Origin: VBOC01 sp035635475
Lineage (GTDB): Bacteria; Bacteroidota; Ignavibacteria; UBA10030; SZUA-254
Reading direction: 5' to 3'
DNA: 12,688 bases
Assembly (NCBI GenBank): GCA_035635475.1
Contig: DASQAZ010000025.1
Span: forward strand, 1 to 12,688
In this document: positions 1 through 8,500 of the stretch, one piece after another
How positions within the stretch are numbered: the first letter of the stretch is position 1
Layout: each line of letters starts with the position of its first letter
Program-made: the position numbers and the translations under genes
The notes under the pieces: model-generated
The model's database searches: none
Told to the model about the DNA's origin: nothing
What the model saw: only the letters and a program-made list of their open reading frames with translations

Positions 1-405
1 ATCAGACACCGGCATGATCGTCAGGATTCCCACATCCGCGGTGTCAATCAAAACCGGAATCGGAGTTAGTCCTTCTTTGGTGCACCGATGCAACGTATGA
101 CCAAAAATAACAAACAGCGATCCGTCTGTGTTCGGTACCAAAGCCGTGGCACGTCTCTTGTAAAAAGCAGGTGTGTCCGGCAAAGAATGCCACCGGAAAC
201 CGTCGAACCACGCAAGGCCCCCGGACGTCGCGGCCCACACGATCGAATCGGGAGTTTCAGCGACGGCGAATACCTGGTTTGAAGGGAGGCCCGATTCGGT
301 AGTAAAATGCGACCAGCGCCATTCTTCGTCGAATTTTTCCACCTGCGCAAGAGATGCCTGCGTGAGGGCAAGGGCGAGAAACGAGAGAGCGACTTCTTTA
401 GTCAT
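1..405 (-). CDS. Reg_prop beta-propeller sensor/exported protein, N-terminal part
   Basis: The first 135 codons of a gene read leftward off the window edge without a stop. The frame opens with a signal peptide (MTKEVALSFLALALTQASLA, predicted cleavage before Gln21). The next stretch, T-E-S-GLPSNQVFAVAETPDSIVWAATSGGLAWFDG split over residues about 42-75, matches the two-component-regulator propeller pattern: GLPxNxV, an acidic turn, then xWxATxGGLxxFDG. A second, weaker blade follows (TALVPNTDGSLFVIFG). Proteins that start this way are often the extracytoplasmic sensor of a histidine kinase or hybrid two-component protein, but they can also be plain secreted propellers; the deciding C-terminus is outside the window. 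The start is supported by GGAG (complement of 411-414) five bases before the ATG and by its own promoter. Product class is confident; a kinase role is inference. Confidence 0.82.
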   Translation of the reverse strand, partial: MTKEVALSFLALALTQASLAQVEKFDEEWRWSHFTTESGLPSNQVFAVAETPDSIVWAATSGGLAWFDGFRWHSLPDTPAFYKRRATALVPNTDGSLFVIFGHTLHRCTKEGLTPIPVLIDTADVGILTIMPVSD

Positions 406-470
406 CGGGGCTCCGGATGATCCGGTCAGCGAGAGCGATCAGGGAGAGAAGGGTCGGATCCTCCTCGCCG

Positions 471-499
471 AATATAGAAGGTTATGCCGAAAGTGTCAA
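471..499 (-). promoter_or_regulatory. sigma-70-type promoter of the Reg_prop gene
   Basis: Read on the minus strand, TTGACA (499-494) is followed by a 17-base spacer and TATATT (476-471). The -35 box is perfect consensus and the -10 box matches four of six. Transcription would begin near 464, giving a leader of about 60 nt before the ATG at 405. It sits directly after the stop of the upstream metalloprotease gene (522-524), so the two minus-strand genes are probably transcribed separately. Confidence 0.75.
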
Positions 500-521
500 G
501 TGGGTTCAGTCGGGGCTGAAA

Positions 522-3500
522 TTACCTGAGCAGGAGTAACTTCTTCATTTCGGTGAACGATTCACTCTGCAGCCGGCAAAAATAAACGCCGCTCGGCAAT
601 TTTCGGGCATCCCATGTTACAGTGTAGGTGCCAGGCTGTTTGAATTCATTGACAAGCGTCGTAATCTCCGCCCCGAGCAGGTCGAAAATCTTCACGCTGA
701 CGTGCTGACTGATCGGAATCGAGAATTGAATTCTCGTCGACGGGTTAAACGGATTCGGAAAGTTCTGAGACAGTAGGAATCCCGATGGCATCAGTTGACC
801 CCCGGAGACTCCCAAAAAGGGACTCCGCGTCAATTTATAGAGAGCGATATTGGTTATCGCATACGTCGTGTCGCCATATGAAACGAGCCGGAACACCGGC
901 AGGCTGTCGAGTCCTGCATACGTCCAGCTTGCACCGGTGTCCAGTGAGAAATAGACGCCGCGTCCGATCACCGCAGGAAATGAGAACTGAACGAACGCCG
1001 CGAACAGGGCATTGCTCGAATCGACCGAGATTGCGCTTACCGATTCGTTTGAGAGTTGGGAGGGCATCGGGACAGGCGACCAGGATCCGCTCCCACGACG
1101 GTAAATGCCCCCTCCCGATGCGCCAAACATGGCTCCGTTTTTGTCAGGCGTCATTTGAAAGAAGTAATTGATACCCGAGGTTCCTGCAGTATCGGGGCTC
1201 CAGGGCCCGCCCGCTATCGGACGGCGGAGTACCTTTCTCCCGTTTAATGAGCCGCTTACATAGAACATTCCATGCTTATCGGTATTCATGCTGGCGCTGA
1301 AACTGTAGTTTGCCGATAGAAAATTCGTCGTGTCGGGTGTCCAACTTCCTCCCGGCGGCTTTTCGAACATGAGCGAGTAAAAGCTTCCGCCGTACACCGT
1401 TGTAGCGAGGTGCTCGGTGCCCGTTTCATCGACTGAAAATAGAGTGCCTCTTGTTGATGCAAGGCCGGCGGTATCATAACTCCACGAAATTCCATTGTCC
1501 GTGCTTGTGAAGATCGGACCCGATGTCAGTGAGAAGGGGTTTGTGTTCGGCTGCACCGCATGCAGATTTCCGATGCCGTCATCGAAGAGTCCCAGTTGGC
1601 CCAGATATCCGTTGAGCGGATAGCGTTTCGTCCATAACGGATTGCCCATTTCCTTGGTGAATATCCCCAGGTCGGTCGAAACGGTCACCCTTCCAGCAAT
1701 CGATTTTGCGATCCCATAAACGTTTTGGGCGGCCAGCCCGGTGTTCGCCGGGGCCCAGGTCAGTCCCTGGTCAGCACTTCCAAAAATTCCAAATGAGGTT
1801 GCTGCGAACAGCGTTGAATCTCCCTTGATGTCATAGAGATTCGCTGCGTTGATCGTGAGACCGGTAATCGAGGAATCGAAGCGGAGCCAGGCCTGAGTAC
1901 CGCCGGGCGACCGGTAGAGCTCGTTTTTATAATCGAGGGCGTAGATATTTCCATAAGAATCGTCGGAGAACAATTTAACGGTATTCCCGCTCCAGGTTAA
2001 ATCCTGACTCCAAGCCGCACCTCCGTTAGTGCTTTTATAGATGCCGCCGCCATTGACGGCGAGGAAGAGGCGATTCCGCCGGTCGACAAAGATGCGCAAG
2101 AGATTCGACGGTCCCGTGTAGGAGGTATCCCTCTTCCAAATGTTCGAATCGGGAAGCTGTACAAAAAGACCGTTGATCGTGGCTGCATACACACGTTGCA
2201 GGCTATCGAGAGCAATGTCGAAAACAAAATTATTTCCCATACCGGCGGAATCGATCTGCCAGGTTGCGCCGGCATCGCGGCTGACGTATATGTAGGTGCT
2301 ACCGAGGGCGTAGAGATCATCTCCGGTAATTTTCAGGATGCTCTGCGAACCCGCGGAGGATCCGGCGAACACATTACCCCGGTAGATCGGGTAATACCCC
2401 TGAAGGGTCGGATTTATCTGGTAAACCTGTCCCGTGCCGAGTGCCAGGTCTAGTGGAAAGAGATTGTTGATGGGGTGCTCCTCGTCCTTGTAGACGTTCG
2501 CAACTGACGTCCCGAACGGGGGGAAAAAGAGCGGTCCGCCTGTCTTTGAATTTTGCCACCAAAGCCCGTTCCCGTTGGCTGTAATAGTAAGGTTGTTATT
2601 TATCGGAAAGACCTCATACACGATGTTACCAAAAGGAAGAGGGATGGAGTAATTTTGATATGGCAATCCGGGCAGCGCATAAGTCTGGCAACAATACTGG
2701 GGACAAAGTACCCCGGAAGACCGGATGATGGAATCGATCGCCGGCGGCGTGGGCATCGAGGGGTTCGGTCCTTTCCCCAATCTTGCCATCAGATCGTTCT
2801 CATGTCCGGGGATGATATGCGCCGTAACCGGATTCGTGGTCGAGTCGTCCTTGTACTGGTCCGTCAATCCCATCAAATGGCCGGCCTCGTGCGCATACAG
2901 ATTCTTGCTGGTATCGGAGCGCGGATCGGACCAAGTTCCGCCCAGGCTGGGTCCGGAATTGGGGGGAGTAAGTAAAGCGACGTACGAGCGAAAGTTCCTC
3001 TGGCGGATGAGGGTAATGTAATGATAGTACGGCAGTGGGTCACCGCCGACAACTGTCACCACTTTAAAAATGACCGGACACCAGCTATAGGTCGGACCGC
3101 CGCCTCCGACGGTATAGTGCGTGTCATTCCATTTCTGCTCGATGTCTTCCTTGATGATTCTTGCCACTGAATCGTCGGCAGTCCCGAACAGTTGCAGCTT
3201 TATCGTTACGACGATCTGGCACCCAAATGCCTCGGCGGTCGTGGCTGAACTGTCGGCCGCGGCGTAGACTCCGGGGGGAACAATTCTTACCTGTCTTTCC
3301 CTTTCATTCAAGAAGCTGCCCGGCAATAGCTCATCGTAGATCAAGTCCAACGAGTCCGGTGTAATCGCGTTGACCTCCCGCACGAGACTGTCCAGCGCCG
3401 GAACCGCAATATTCATACTGCGGACATAATGTGAGGTTCCAATAGCCTGTATTGTCAATTCTAGGAATGAACCGTCCAGAGCCGTGCTTTTGTACGCTGA

Positions 3501-3803
3501 GTCGAGAACGAAGAACTGATGATTGATTGCTGAGAGATAGATTGAATCGAGCTGTGATCTTGTCAGTTGAAACGTGCGCAGAATGATGAAGGGATCGGCG
3601 TGCGTCTGTCTCACGAAATATGCGCCGTTCCCCGCCGAGTCGATCGTGAGGTGGACGGTATTTTCCCACGGCGCCAGTCCGCCCGAGTAACCGCTGAGAT
3701 GGAAATCTGCGGGCGCTTGAGAGAGGAGTGCTTGCGGTTTGACGAGCATGAGAGAGATCAGGAGCGCACCGTACAAGGGGACGACGCAGACGGGTTTTCT
3801 CAT
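522..3803 (-). CDS. Secreted metzincin-like protease with Asp-box propeller and T9SS sorting tail
   Basis: 1093 residues. Residues 1-28 form a signal peptide (MRKPV, hydrophobic core, cleavage near LLSQA). About 35-190 is a beta-rich region I do not recognise. HEAGHLMGLTDQY at 305-317 gives His305, Glu306, His309 and probably Asp315 as third zinc ligand; NDLMA near 336-340 could be the metzincin Met-turn. Asp boxes (SxDxGxxW type) follow at about 504 (SRDAGATW), 591 (STNGGAAW), 674 (SADQGLTW), 768 (STDNGISW) and 953 (SLDTGASW), the mark of a BNR/sortilin-like propeller. The last 81 residues, from QNFPNPFNPST to KKLLLLR, are a type A T9SS sorting domain, so the protein should cross the outer membrane and be anchored or released there. 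No good Shine-Dalgarno precedes the start, but the signal peptide begins exactly there. Domain calls are firm; proteolytic activity is inferred from the motif only. Confidence 0.9.
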   Translation of the reverse strand: MRKPVCVVPLYGALLISLMLVKPQALLSQAPADFHLSGYSGGLAPWENTVHLTIDSAGNGAYFVRQTHADPFIILRTFQLTRSQLDSIYLSAINHQFFVLDSAYKSTALDGSFLELTIQAIGTSHYVRSMNIAVPALDSLVREVNAITPDSLDLIYDELLPGSFLNERERQVRIVPPGVYAAADSSATTAEAFGCQIVVTIKLQLFGTADDSVARIIKEDIEQKWNDTHYTVGGGGPTYSWCPVIFKVVTVVGGDPLPYYHYITLIRQRNFRSYVALLTPPNSGPSLGGTWSDPRSDTSKNLYAHEAGHLMGLTDQYKDDSTTNPVTAHIIPGHENDLMARLGKGPNPSMPTPPAIDSIIRSSGVLCPQYCCQTYALPGLPYQNYSIPLPFGNIVYEVFPINNNLTITANGNGLWWQNSKTGGPLFFPPFGTSVANVYKDEEHPINNLFPLDLALGTGQVYQINPTLQGYYPIYRGNVFAGSSAGSQSILKITGDDLYALGSTYIYVSRDAGATWQIDSAGMGNNFVFDIALDSLQRVYAATINGLFVQLPDSNIWKRDTSYTGPSNLLRIFVDRRNRLFLAVNGGGIYKSTNGGAAWSQDLTWSGNTVKLFSDDSYGNIYALDYKNELYRSPGGTQAWLRFDSSITGLTINAANLYDIKGDSTLFAATSFGIFGSADQGLTWAPANTGLAAQNVYGIAKSIAGRVTVSTDLGIFTKEMGNPLWTKRYPLNGYLGQLGLFDDGIGNLHAVQPNTNPFSLTSGPIFTSTDNGISWSYDTAGLASTRGTLFSVDETGTEHLATTVYGGSFYSLMFEKPPGGSWTPDTTNFLSANYSFSASMNTDKHGMFYVSGSLNGRKVLRRPIAGGPWSPDTAGTSGINYFFQMTPDKNGAMFGASGGGIYRRGSGSWSPVPMPSQLSNESVSAISVDSSNALFAAFVQFSFPAVIGRGVYFSLDTGASWTYAGLDSLPVFRLVSYGDTTYAITNIALYKLTRSPFLGVSGGQLMPSGFLLSQNFPNPFNPSTRIQFSIPISQHVSVKIFDLLGAEITTLVNEFKQPGTYTVTWDARKLPSGVYFCRLQSESFTEMKKLLLLR

Positions 3804-3903
3804 GATGAAAATCGATTTTTTTCAGGTTCAGAAGAATCCCGGAATCGAGAAGCTTCTGCATACTCGCGAAACGCGGGGAGTATTCGGGATGCGGTAAAGC
3901 ACG

Positions 3904-3932
3904 AATGTAGCGATTGTCTTTTAGATTGTCAA
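3904..3932 (-). promoter_or_regulatory. sigma-70-type promoter of the secreted metalloprotease gene
   Basis: On the minus strand, TTGACA (3932-3927), a 17-base spacer and TACATT (3909-3904). The start site would fall near 3897, leaving a leader of roughly 95 nt that includes the inverted repeat at 3861-3882. The gene has no clear Shine-Dalgarno, so translation may depend on the A/T-rich leader just before the ATG. Confidence 0.72.
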
Positions 3933-4054
3933 TAGTGCGAATCGACGTACCGACGACTTAACAGGCGGCCCCGTTTGATTTGGATTTCTAAATGAGTCAA
4001 CGACTCACTTTCATTAGATTCCCCGATGATGCAAGAAATCACACCCGACATTCG

Positions 4055-4083
4055 TTGATATTGGCGTGTCTCCTAGCTATATT
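4055..4083 (+). promoter_or_regulatory. sigma-70-type promoter of the DNA glycosylase gene
   Basis: TTGATA (4055-4060), a 17-base spacer and TATATT (4078-4083). Transcription would begin near 4090, about 43 nt before the ATG at 4133. The position matters: it lies downstream of the in-frame ATG at 3992, so a transcript from here cannot use that longer start. Confidence 0.7.
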
Positions 4084-4132
4084 TGGCCTGTTCATTTCGT
4101 CGGAAGGCACATCGTCAAGAGACCCATCCCAA

Positions 4133-5050
4133 ATGCCCGAAATTCCCGATCTGACCGTTTACATCGAAAGCCTCCAATCCAGAATTGTCCATCAGCCGTT
4201 AGAGAAAATCCGCATTGCCAGCCCGTTTCTTCTGCGAAGCTTCGAACCGCCTCTAATTGAAGCGGAAAGCAAAGAAGTACTCGGCCTGCGCCGCATCGGG
4301 AAGCAGATCGTCTGGGACCTCGAAAATGAACTGTTTCTCGTTTTTCATCTCATGATCGCCGGAAGATTTCATTGGAAAAAACGCGGTGCGAAGGCGCCCG
4401 GCAAAGCCGGGCTTGCTGCGTTCGATTTTCCGCAGGGTACTCTGCTCCTGACTGAGGCAAGCACGAAGAAGCGCGCGGCTTTGTACCTGGTAAAGGGCGA
4501 ATCCTCGCTCGCCGGTTTCGATCGCGGCGGTCTCGAAGTCATGAATGCCTCTCTCGGGCAATTTCGGGCGGCAATCGTCAAAGAAAACCACACGATGAAA
4601 CGAATTCTGACGGATCAGCACATTCTCAGCGGAATCGGCAACGCATATTCCGATGAAATCCTGCACCGCGCCAAGCTGTCGCCGCTTCGGCAATCGCAGA
4701 AGCTAAGCGATGGTGAGGTTGCCCGGCTTTACACATCCACGCAGGGCACGTTGACCGAATGGATTCAGAGACTTCGCGCATTGACTGGCGTCTCGTTTCC
4801 GGAGAAAGTCACGGCCTTCCGCCCGGAAATGGCGGTGCACGGAAAATTCGGAAAACCGTGTCCCGTATGCGGAACAAGAGTGCAGCGCATCATCTATGCG
4901 GATAATGAGTGCAATTACTGCCCTCGCTGTCAGACGGAAGGAAAAATCCTGGCCGACCGTTCCCTCTCGCGCCTTCTCAAGGGCGACTGGCCGAAAACAA
5001 TCGAAGAATTAGAGGCAGATCCCGGGCTCGCCAGGAGCTCCCCGCTGTGA
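4133..5050 (+). CDS. mutM: Fpg/Nei-family DNA glycosylase (formamidopyrimidine-DNA glycosylase-like)
   Basis: 305 residues. The family removes oxidised bases from DNA and nicks the abasic site, using the N-terminal proline as nucleophile. Seen here: MPEIPDL at the start (catalytic Pro2, Glu3), Lys57 in RRIGKQIVW, Met74 in the HLMIAG loop, the helix-two-turn-helix signature GIGNAYSDE (167-175), and a C-terminal zinc finger with Cys243, Cys246, Cys263 and Cys266. A start at 3992 would add 47 residues, bury Pro2 and precede the promoter, so 4133 is chosen although the ribosome site is weak (AGAGA-like). Two oddities: the finger has Asn258 where E. coli Fpg and Nei carry an Arg, and about 38 residues (LADRSLSRLLKGDWP...) follow the finger. 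From memory such variants form a recognised subfamily, so preference for 8-oxoguanine is unproven. It appears to be a single-gene transcription unit. Confidence 0.93.
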   Translation: MPEIPDLTVYIESLQSRIVHQPLEKIRIASPFLLRSFEPPLIEAESKEVLGLRRIGKQIVWDLENELFLVFHLMIAGRFHWKKRGAKAPGKAGLAAFDFPQGTLLLTEASTKKRAALYLVKGESSLAGFDRGGLEVMNASLGQFRAAIVKENHTMKRILTDQHILSGIGNAYSDEILHRAKLSPLRQSQKLSDGEVARLYTSTQGTLTEWIQRLRALTGVSFPEKVTAFRPEMAVHGKFGKPCPVCGTRVQRIIYADNECNYCPRCQTEGKILADRSLSRLLKGDWPKTIEELEADPGLARSSPL

Positions 5051-5134
5051 CGATTGGAAGCGGGTATTTCAGGAAAATCCTTGAAAACGGCCTGTAATGC
5101 TTGATTTACAACCCCGGACGGGATAGCGAGGCTC
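5051..5134. other. Short gap after the glycosylase gene, no clear terminator
   Basis: Two weak inverted repeats are visible: TTTCAGGA / TCCTTGAAA (5067-5086, one bulge) and TGTAA / TTACA (5093-5110). Neither has a T-tract, so no intrinsic terminator can be called. The second lies just upstream of the next -35 box and could be an operator half-site pair, but five-base arms are easily found by chance. Confidence 0.3.
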
Positions 5135-5163
5135 TTGACAAGTCTGTTTTCTTTTTGTATAAT
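5135..5163 (+). promoter_or_regulatory. Perfect-consensus sigma-70 promoter of the giant surface-protein gene
   Basis: TTGACA (5135-5140), 17-base spacer, TATAAT (5158-5163). Every hexamer position matches consensus and the spacer is optimal. The start would fall near 5170, about 375 nt before the ATG at 5546. Such a promoter suggests strong basal transcription unless repressed or controlled in the leader. Confidence 0.85.
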
Positions 5164-5169
5164 AAGGCG

Positions 5170-5545
5170 GCCTTCCTGCATCGTTAATCATCACCTGAGA
5201 CTGACACCGATCCGATCGCTTCTCCGGTCCTAGTCTTGCGCGGGAACCTGGTACCGATCGTTTGAGCATTCCTCAAGGGAATACTCGCCAATCCAAGGAG
5301 GGGGAACTATACTGGGTATGCCTCAAGGGCTCCACTCGCTCGCCAGCGAATCAATTTGCATCCTGCCTTTTGTGTCCCGTCCCGCGGGATACAACCGATT
5401 CCACTCAACCAATCATTCCTTGCTGATACTCACTCTCTATCAACCGGCCTTGACGAATAAACTGTTTCTTACCGTTTCACCTGCCTGAGCGGAGGCATCT
5501 CCCGCCCACAGAAATCAATATCATTTAAATCCAGAGGAGGTTTCC
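5170..5545 (+). other. Long untranslated leader of the giant surface-protein gene
   Basis: About 375 nt between the predicted transcription start and the ATG, with no recognised riboswitch. Visible structure: a hairpin at 5264-5286 (GAG-C-ATTCC / GGAAT-A-CTC, loop TCAAG), a 9-bp hairpin at 5371-5393 (TGTGTCCCG / CGGGATACA, one G-U pair, loop TCCCG), and a bulged GC-rich stem at 5489-5505. CCTCAAGGG occurs twice, at 5271 and 5321. An AAGGAGGGGG run at 5295-5304 precedes a 56-codon frame (ATG 5318, stop 5486-5488), but its 13-base spacing is poor and the peptide is unremarkable. The leader may control translation of a costly protein; that is inference. Confidence 0.45.
5535..5540 (+). promoter_or_regulatory. 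Strong ribosome binding site of the giant surface-protein gene
   Basis: A perfect AGGAGG lies five bases before the ATG at 5546. It fixes the start, which also opens directly into a signal peptide. It is the strongest ribosome site in the window. Confidence 0.9.
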
Positions 5546-8500
5546 ATGAAATACACTCTAACAATTTTTCTCGCGGCGCTTTGTGTCTGTTCAAGCGTTT
5601 CCTACGCACAGCTATCGGGGACGTACACCATCGGATCGGGGGGGAACTACGCTACGTTCGGAGCAGCGGCGAGCGCGTTGACTTCTCTGGGAGTATCGGG
5701 GCCGGTGACGTTCAATGTTATCACCGGAACATACAGCGAGCAAATCCAGATCGGCAACATTACGGGCGCAAGCGCGGTCAATACCATTACGTTCAAAGCC
5801 CAAAGCGGGATCGCCGCCGATGTAACGCTCTCGTTCACGCCCACCAGCAGCAATAATTATGTCGTGCGGCTGAACCGTTCGAATTATATCCGATTTCAAA
5901 ACATGTCCTTTGCCGTGCCGGGGGCGGTATCGTACGGGAAGATTATCGAACTCCAAGGCACAGCGACGAATAACACTTTTCAGAACAATGTTTTCAATGG
6001 TGTCCCCGGAGGATCGTCCGCGGGGACTCTCATGATTTTTGGCACATCAGGACAAGACACCATCTCAAACATAGTCATCACAGGCAATACCTTCAACGAC
6101 GGGAGCTACGGTATCTCCCTGAATGGCGTCTCCGTCTCGCAGCTCGCAACCGGCACGCAGATCAACAATAACACATTCCTCCGGCAGGGGTATTATCCCA
6201 TTTACATGACGTACCATGATGCACCGCATGTGAATGGGAACACGCTTACGAGCAGCGCCTCTTATAACGGTATGTATTTGTTGTACTGTTATCACGCCAT
6301 TCAGATTCTCAAGAACACGGTGTCACTGATCCCCGGCTACTACGGCATTTATCTGTATGGCTGTCAGACAGTGGCCGGAACTCACGGCCTCGTTGCTAAT
6401 AATTTCGTTACCATCGGCGGGACGAGCACCGGCTACGGTATCACGCTCTACTCGTGCATCGACCTGGATGTCTATTACAATAGCGTCAATATCGTCAATA
6501 CCTACCCGGCAACGCGCGCCTTCGATGTGGAAGGGGGCAGCACCGGCATAAACGCCGTCAATAACATCTTCGCGAATCAAGGCGGAGGGTACGCAGCCTA
6601 TGTCGGAAGCACTGCTTTGATCGGCACCTCCAACTACAATGATCTGTACAGCAACGGAAATTATCTCGCCTACTGGGGGAGCGATCAGGTAGATCTGGCT
6701 GCGCTCAAAGCGGCAAGCGGGAAAGATACCAATTCGGTCTCTTCTTATCCAAACTTCACTTCCGCGACGGATCTCCATACTGCCAGTCCGTGGGTGAACG
6801 CCAAAGGGACGCCGCTTGCATCTGCTGTCACCGATGATATCGACGGTCAGGCGCGCAATGCCTCAACGCCCGACATCGGGGCGGATGAGTTCACGCCGAG
6901 TCCTTCGACGACCACTCCGCTGGCCGGCATCTATACGATCGGCTCGGGGGGAACATACGCCACGTTTGCGGCTGCTAACACGGATCTGTTGATCAAAGGT
7001 GTTTCTGCCGGCGTCACGTTCAACGTCATGAACGGCAGCTACAATGAGCAGGTGGCGCTGCTCGCTCCTCCCGGCGCCAGCGCCTCGAACACTGTTACAT
7101 TCCAGTCTCAATCAGGCACCGCGGCTGACGTGACGTTGATTTATGTACCGAGCGGCGCGGCTGATAACTTTGTGGTCCGGCTCGATGGCGCGGATTACAT
7201 CCGCTTCCGGAATATGACTTTTACCAGCAACACCATTCCTGCATCCTCCTATGCGCGGATATTCGACCTGGTGGGCGGCGTGGAAGATTTCCGTCTCTTG
7301 AATAACGTGCTCAATGGCACGCCGGGCGCCAGTTCTGCACCCTCACAAGTTCTTGTTAATGCCGGGACATCACTCTATACCAGCCGTATCATCACAGGTA
7401 ATACGTTCAACAATGGAAGCGATGCTGTCAGCATGACCGGCCTTAGCACGTCGCTCCTCTCCTCGGGCACGCAGGTCTCCAACAACACTTTTTCCAATCA
7501 GGGGTATTATTCCGTCAATCTCATCTATCACGATGCTCCTCAGGTCAACAGTAACACCATCACCGGTACTGGTGTGTACTACGCCATCTATCTTCAGAAC
7601 TGCAGTAACGCAATCCGAGTCCTCAAAAACCAGATCGCGCTGACCAATGGCTCCGGCATATACCTCTATGGCTGTACCGGCGGAGCCGGGGCACGCGGCC
7701 TGTTGGCAGATAACTTCGTCGGCTGCATAGGGACGAGCGGCGGCTACGGTATGGTCATTTACACAGGGACAAACCTGGATGTCTATTATAACAGCGTGAA
7801 TGTCGCCGTCAATTATCCAACAATACCCGCCTTCGATCTGGAAGGGGCCGGCAGCAGCATCAACGTTGTCGACAATATTTTCGCCCATCAGGGGGGCGGA
7901 TATGCGTACTATACGACAAGCCCGTCAGCCATCGGGAGCTCCAACTATAACGACCTTTATACAAATGGAAATTACCTCGCCTACTGGTCGAGCGATAAAG
8001 TAGACCTGGCTGCGCTCAAGGCGGCGAGCGGCAAGGATGCCAATTCGGTGTCATCCTATCCGAACTTCACGTCCATGACCGATCTGCACACGGCAAGTCC
8101 GTGGGTCAACGCCAAGGGAACGCCGCTTTCAGCGACGGTCGCCGACGACATCGATGGTCAGGCGCGCGATGCCACCAATCCCGATATCGGGGCGGATGAG
8201 TTCACACCGAGTCCTTTGACAACCACTCCCTTGGCCGGCACCTACACTATCGGCTCCGGAGGTACGTATGCCACGTTTGCGGCTGCGGAAACGGATCTCT
8301 TGATCAAAGGGGTGTCTGCCAGCGTCATCTTCAACGTGCTGACCGGCGTCTACAATGAGCAGTTGACACTGCTCGCTGTGCCGGGGTCGAGTGCCTCGAA
8401 CATGGTCACCTTCCAGTCTCAATCAGGCACTGCCGGTGATGTGGACCTGGTCTATGCTGCAAGCGGCACCGGCGATAACTTTATCGTTCGGCTCGATGGA

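Larger units (their letters stand above)
3804..4132. other. Divergent intergenic region between protease and glycosylase genes
   Basis: This 329-base gap carries two outward-facing promoters whose -35 boxes lie about 122 bases apart. The minus-strand leader of the protease gene contains an imperfect inverted repeat at 3861-3882 (TACTCGCG, then CGCGGGGAGTA), which could fold as a leader hairpin; no function is evident. On the plus strand an ATG at 3992 opens in frame with the glycosylase, but it lies upstream of the plus-strand promoter and is not considered a start. No terminator or RNA gene is seen. Confidence 0.6.

Noticed and set aside
66..371. 101-codon reverse-strand frame at the left end
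   Set aside because: It is the wrong frame of the Reg_prop gene; the correct frame has a signal peptide, a propeller motif, a ribosome site and a promoter.
505..520. Small inverted repeat TTCAG/CTGAA right after the protease stop, as a terminator
   Set aside because: Only five base pairs and no T-tract follows; it abuts the next promoter and cannot be called a terminator.
4930..5269. Reverse-strand frames at the end of the glycosylase gene and over the following gap
   Set aside because: They overlap conserved zinc-finger codons on the other strand and a perfect forward promoter, and their products match nothing recognisable.
5170..5545. Known riboswitch (c-di-GMP, TPP or cobalamin) in the long leader
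   Set aside because: Isolated matches such as CTGAGA occur, but none of the other conserved blocks of these classes could be found.
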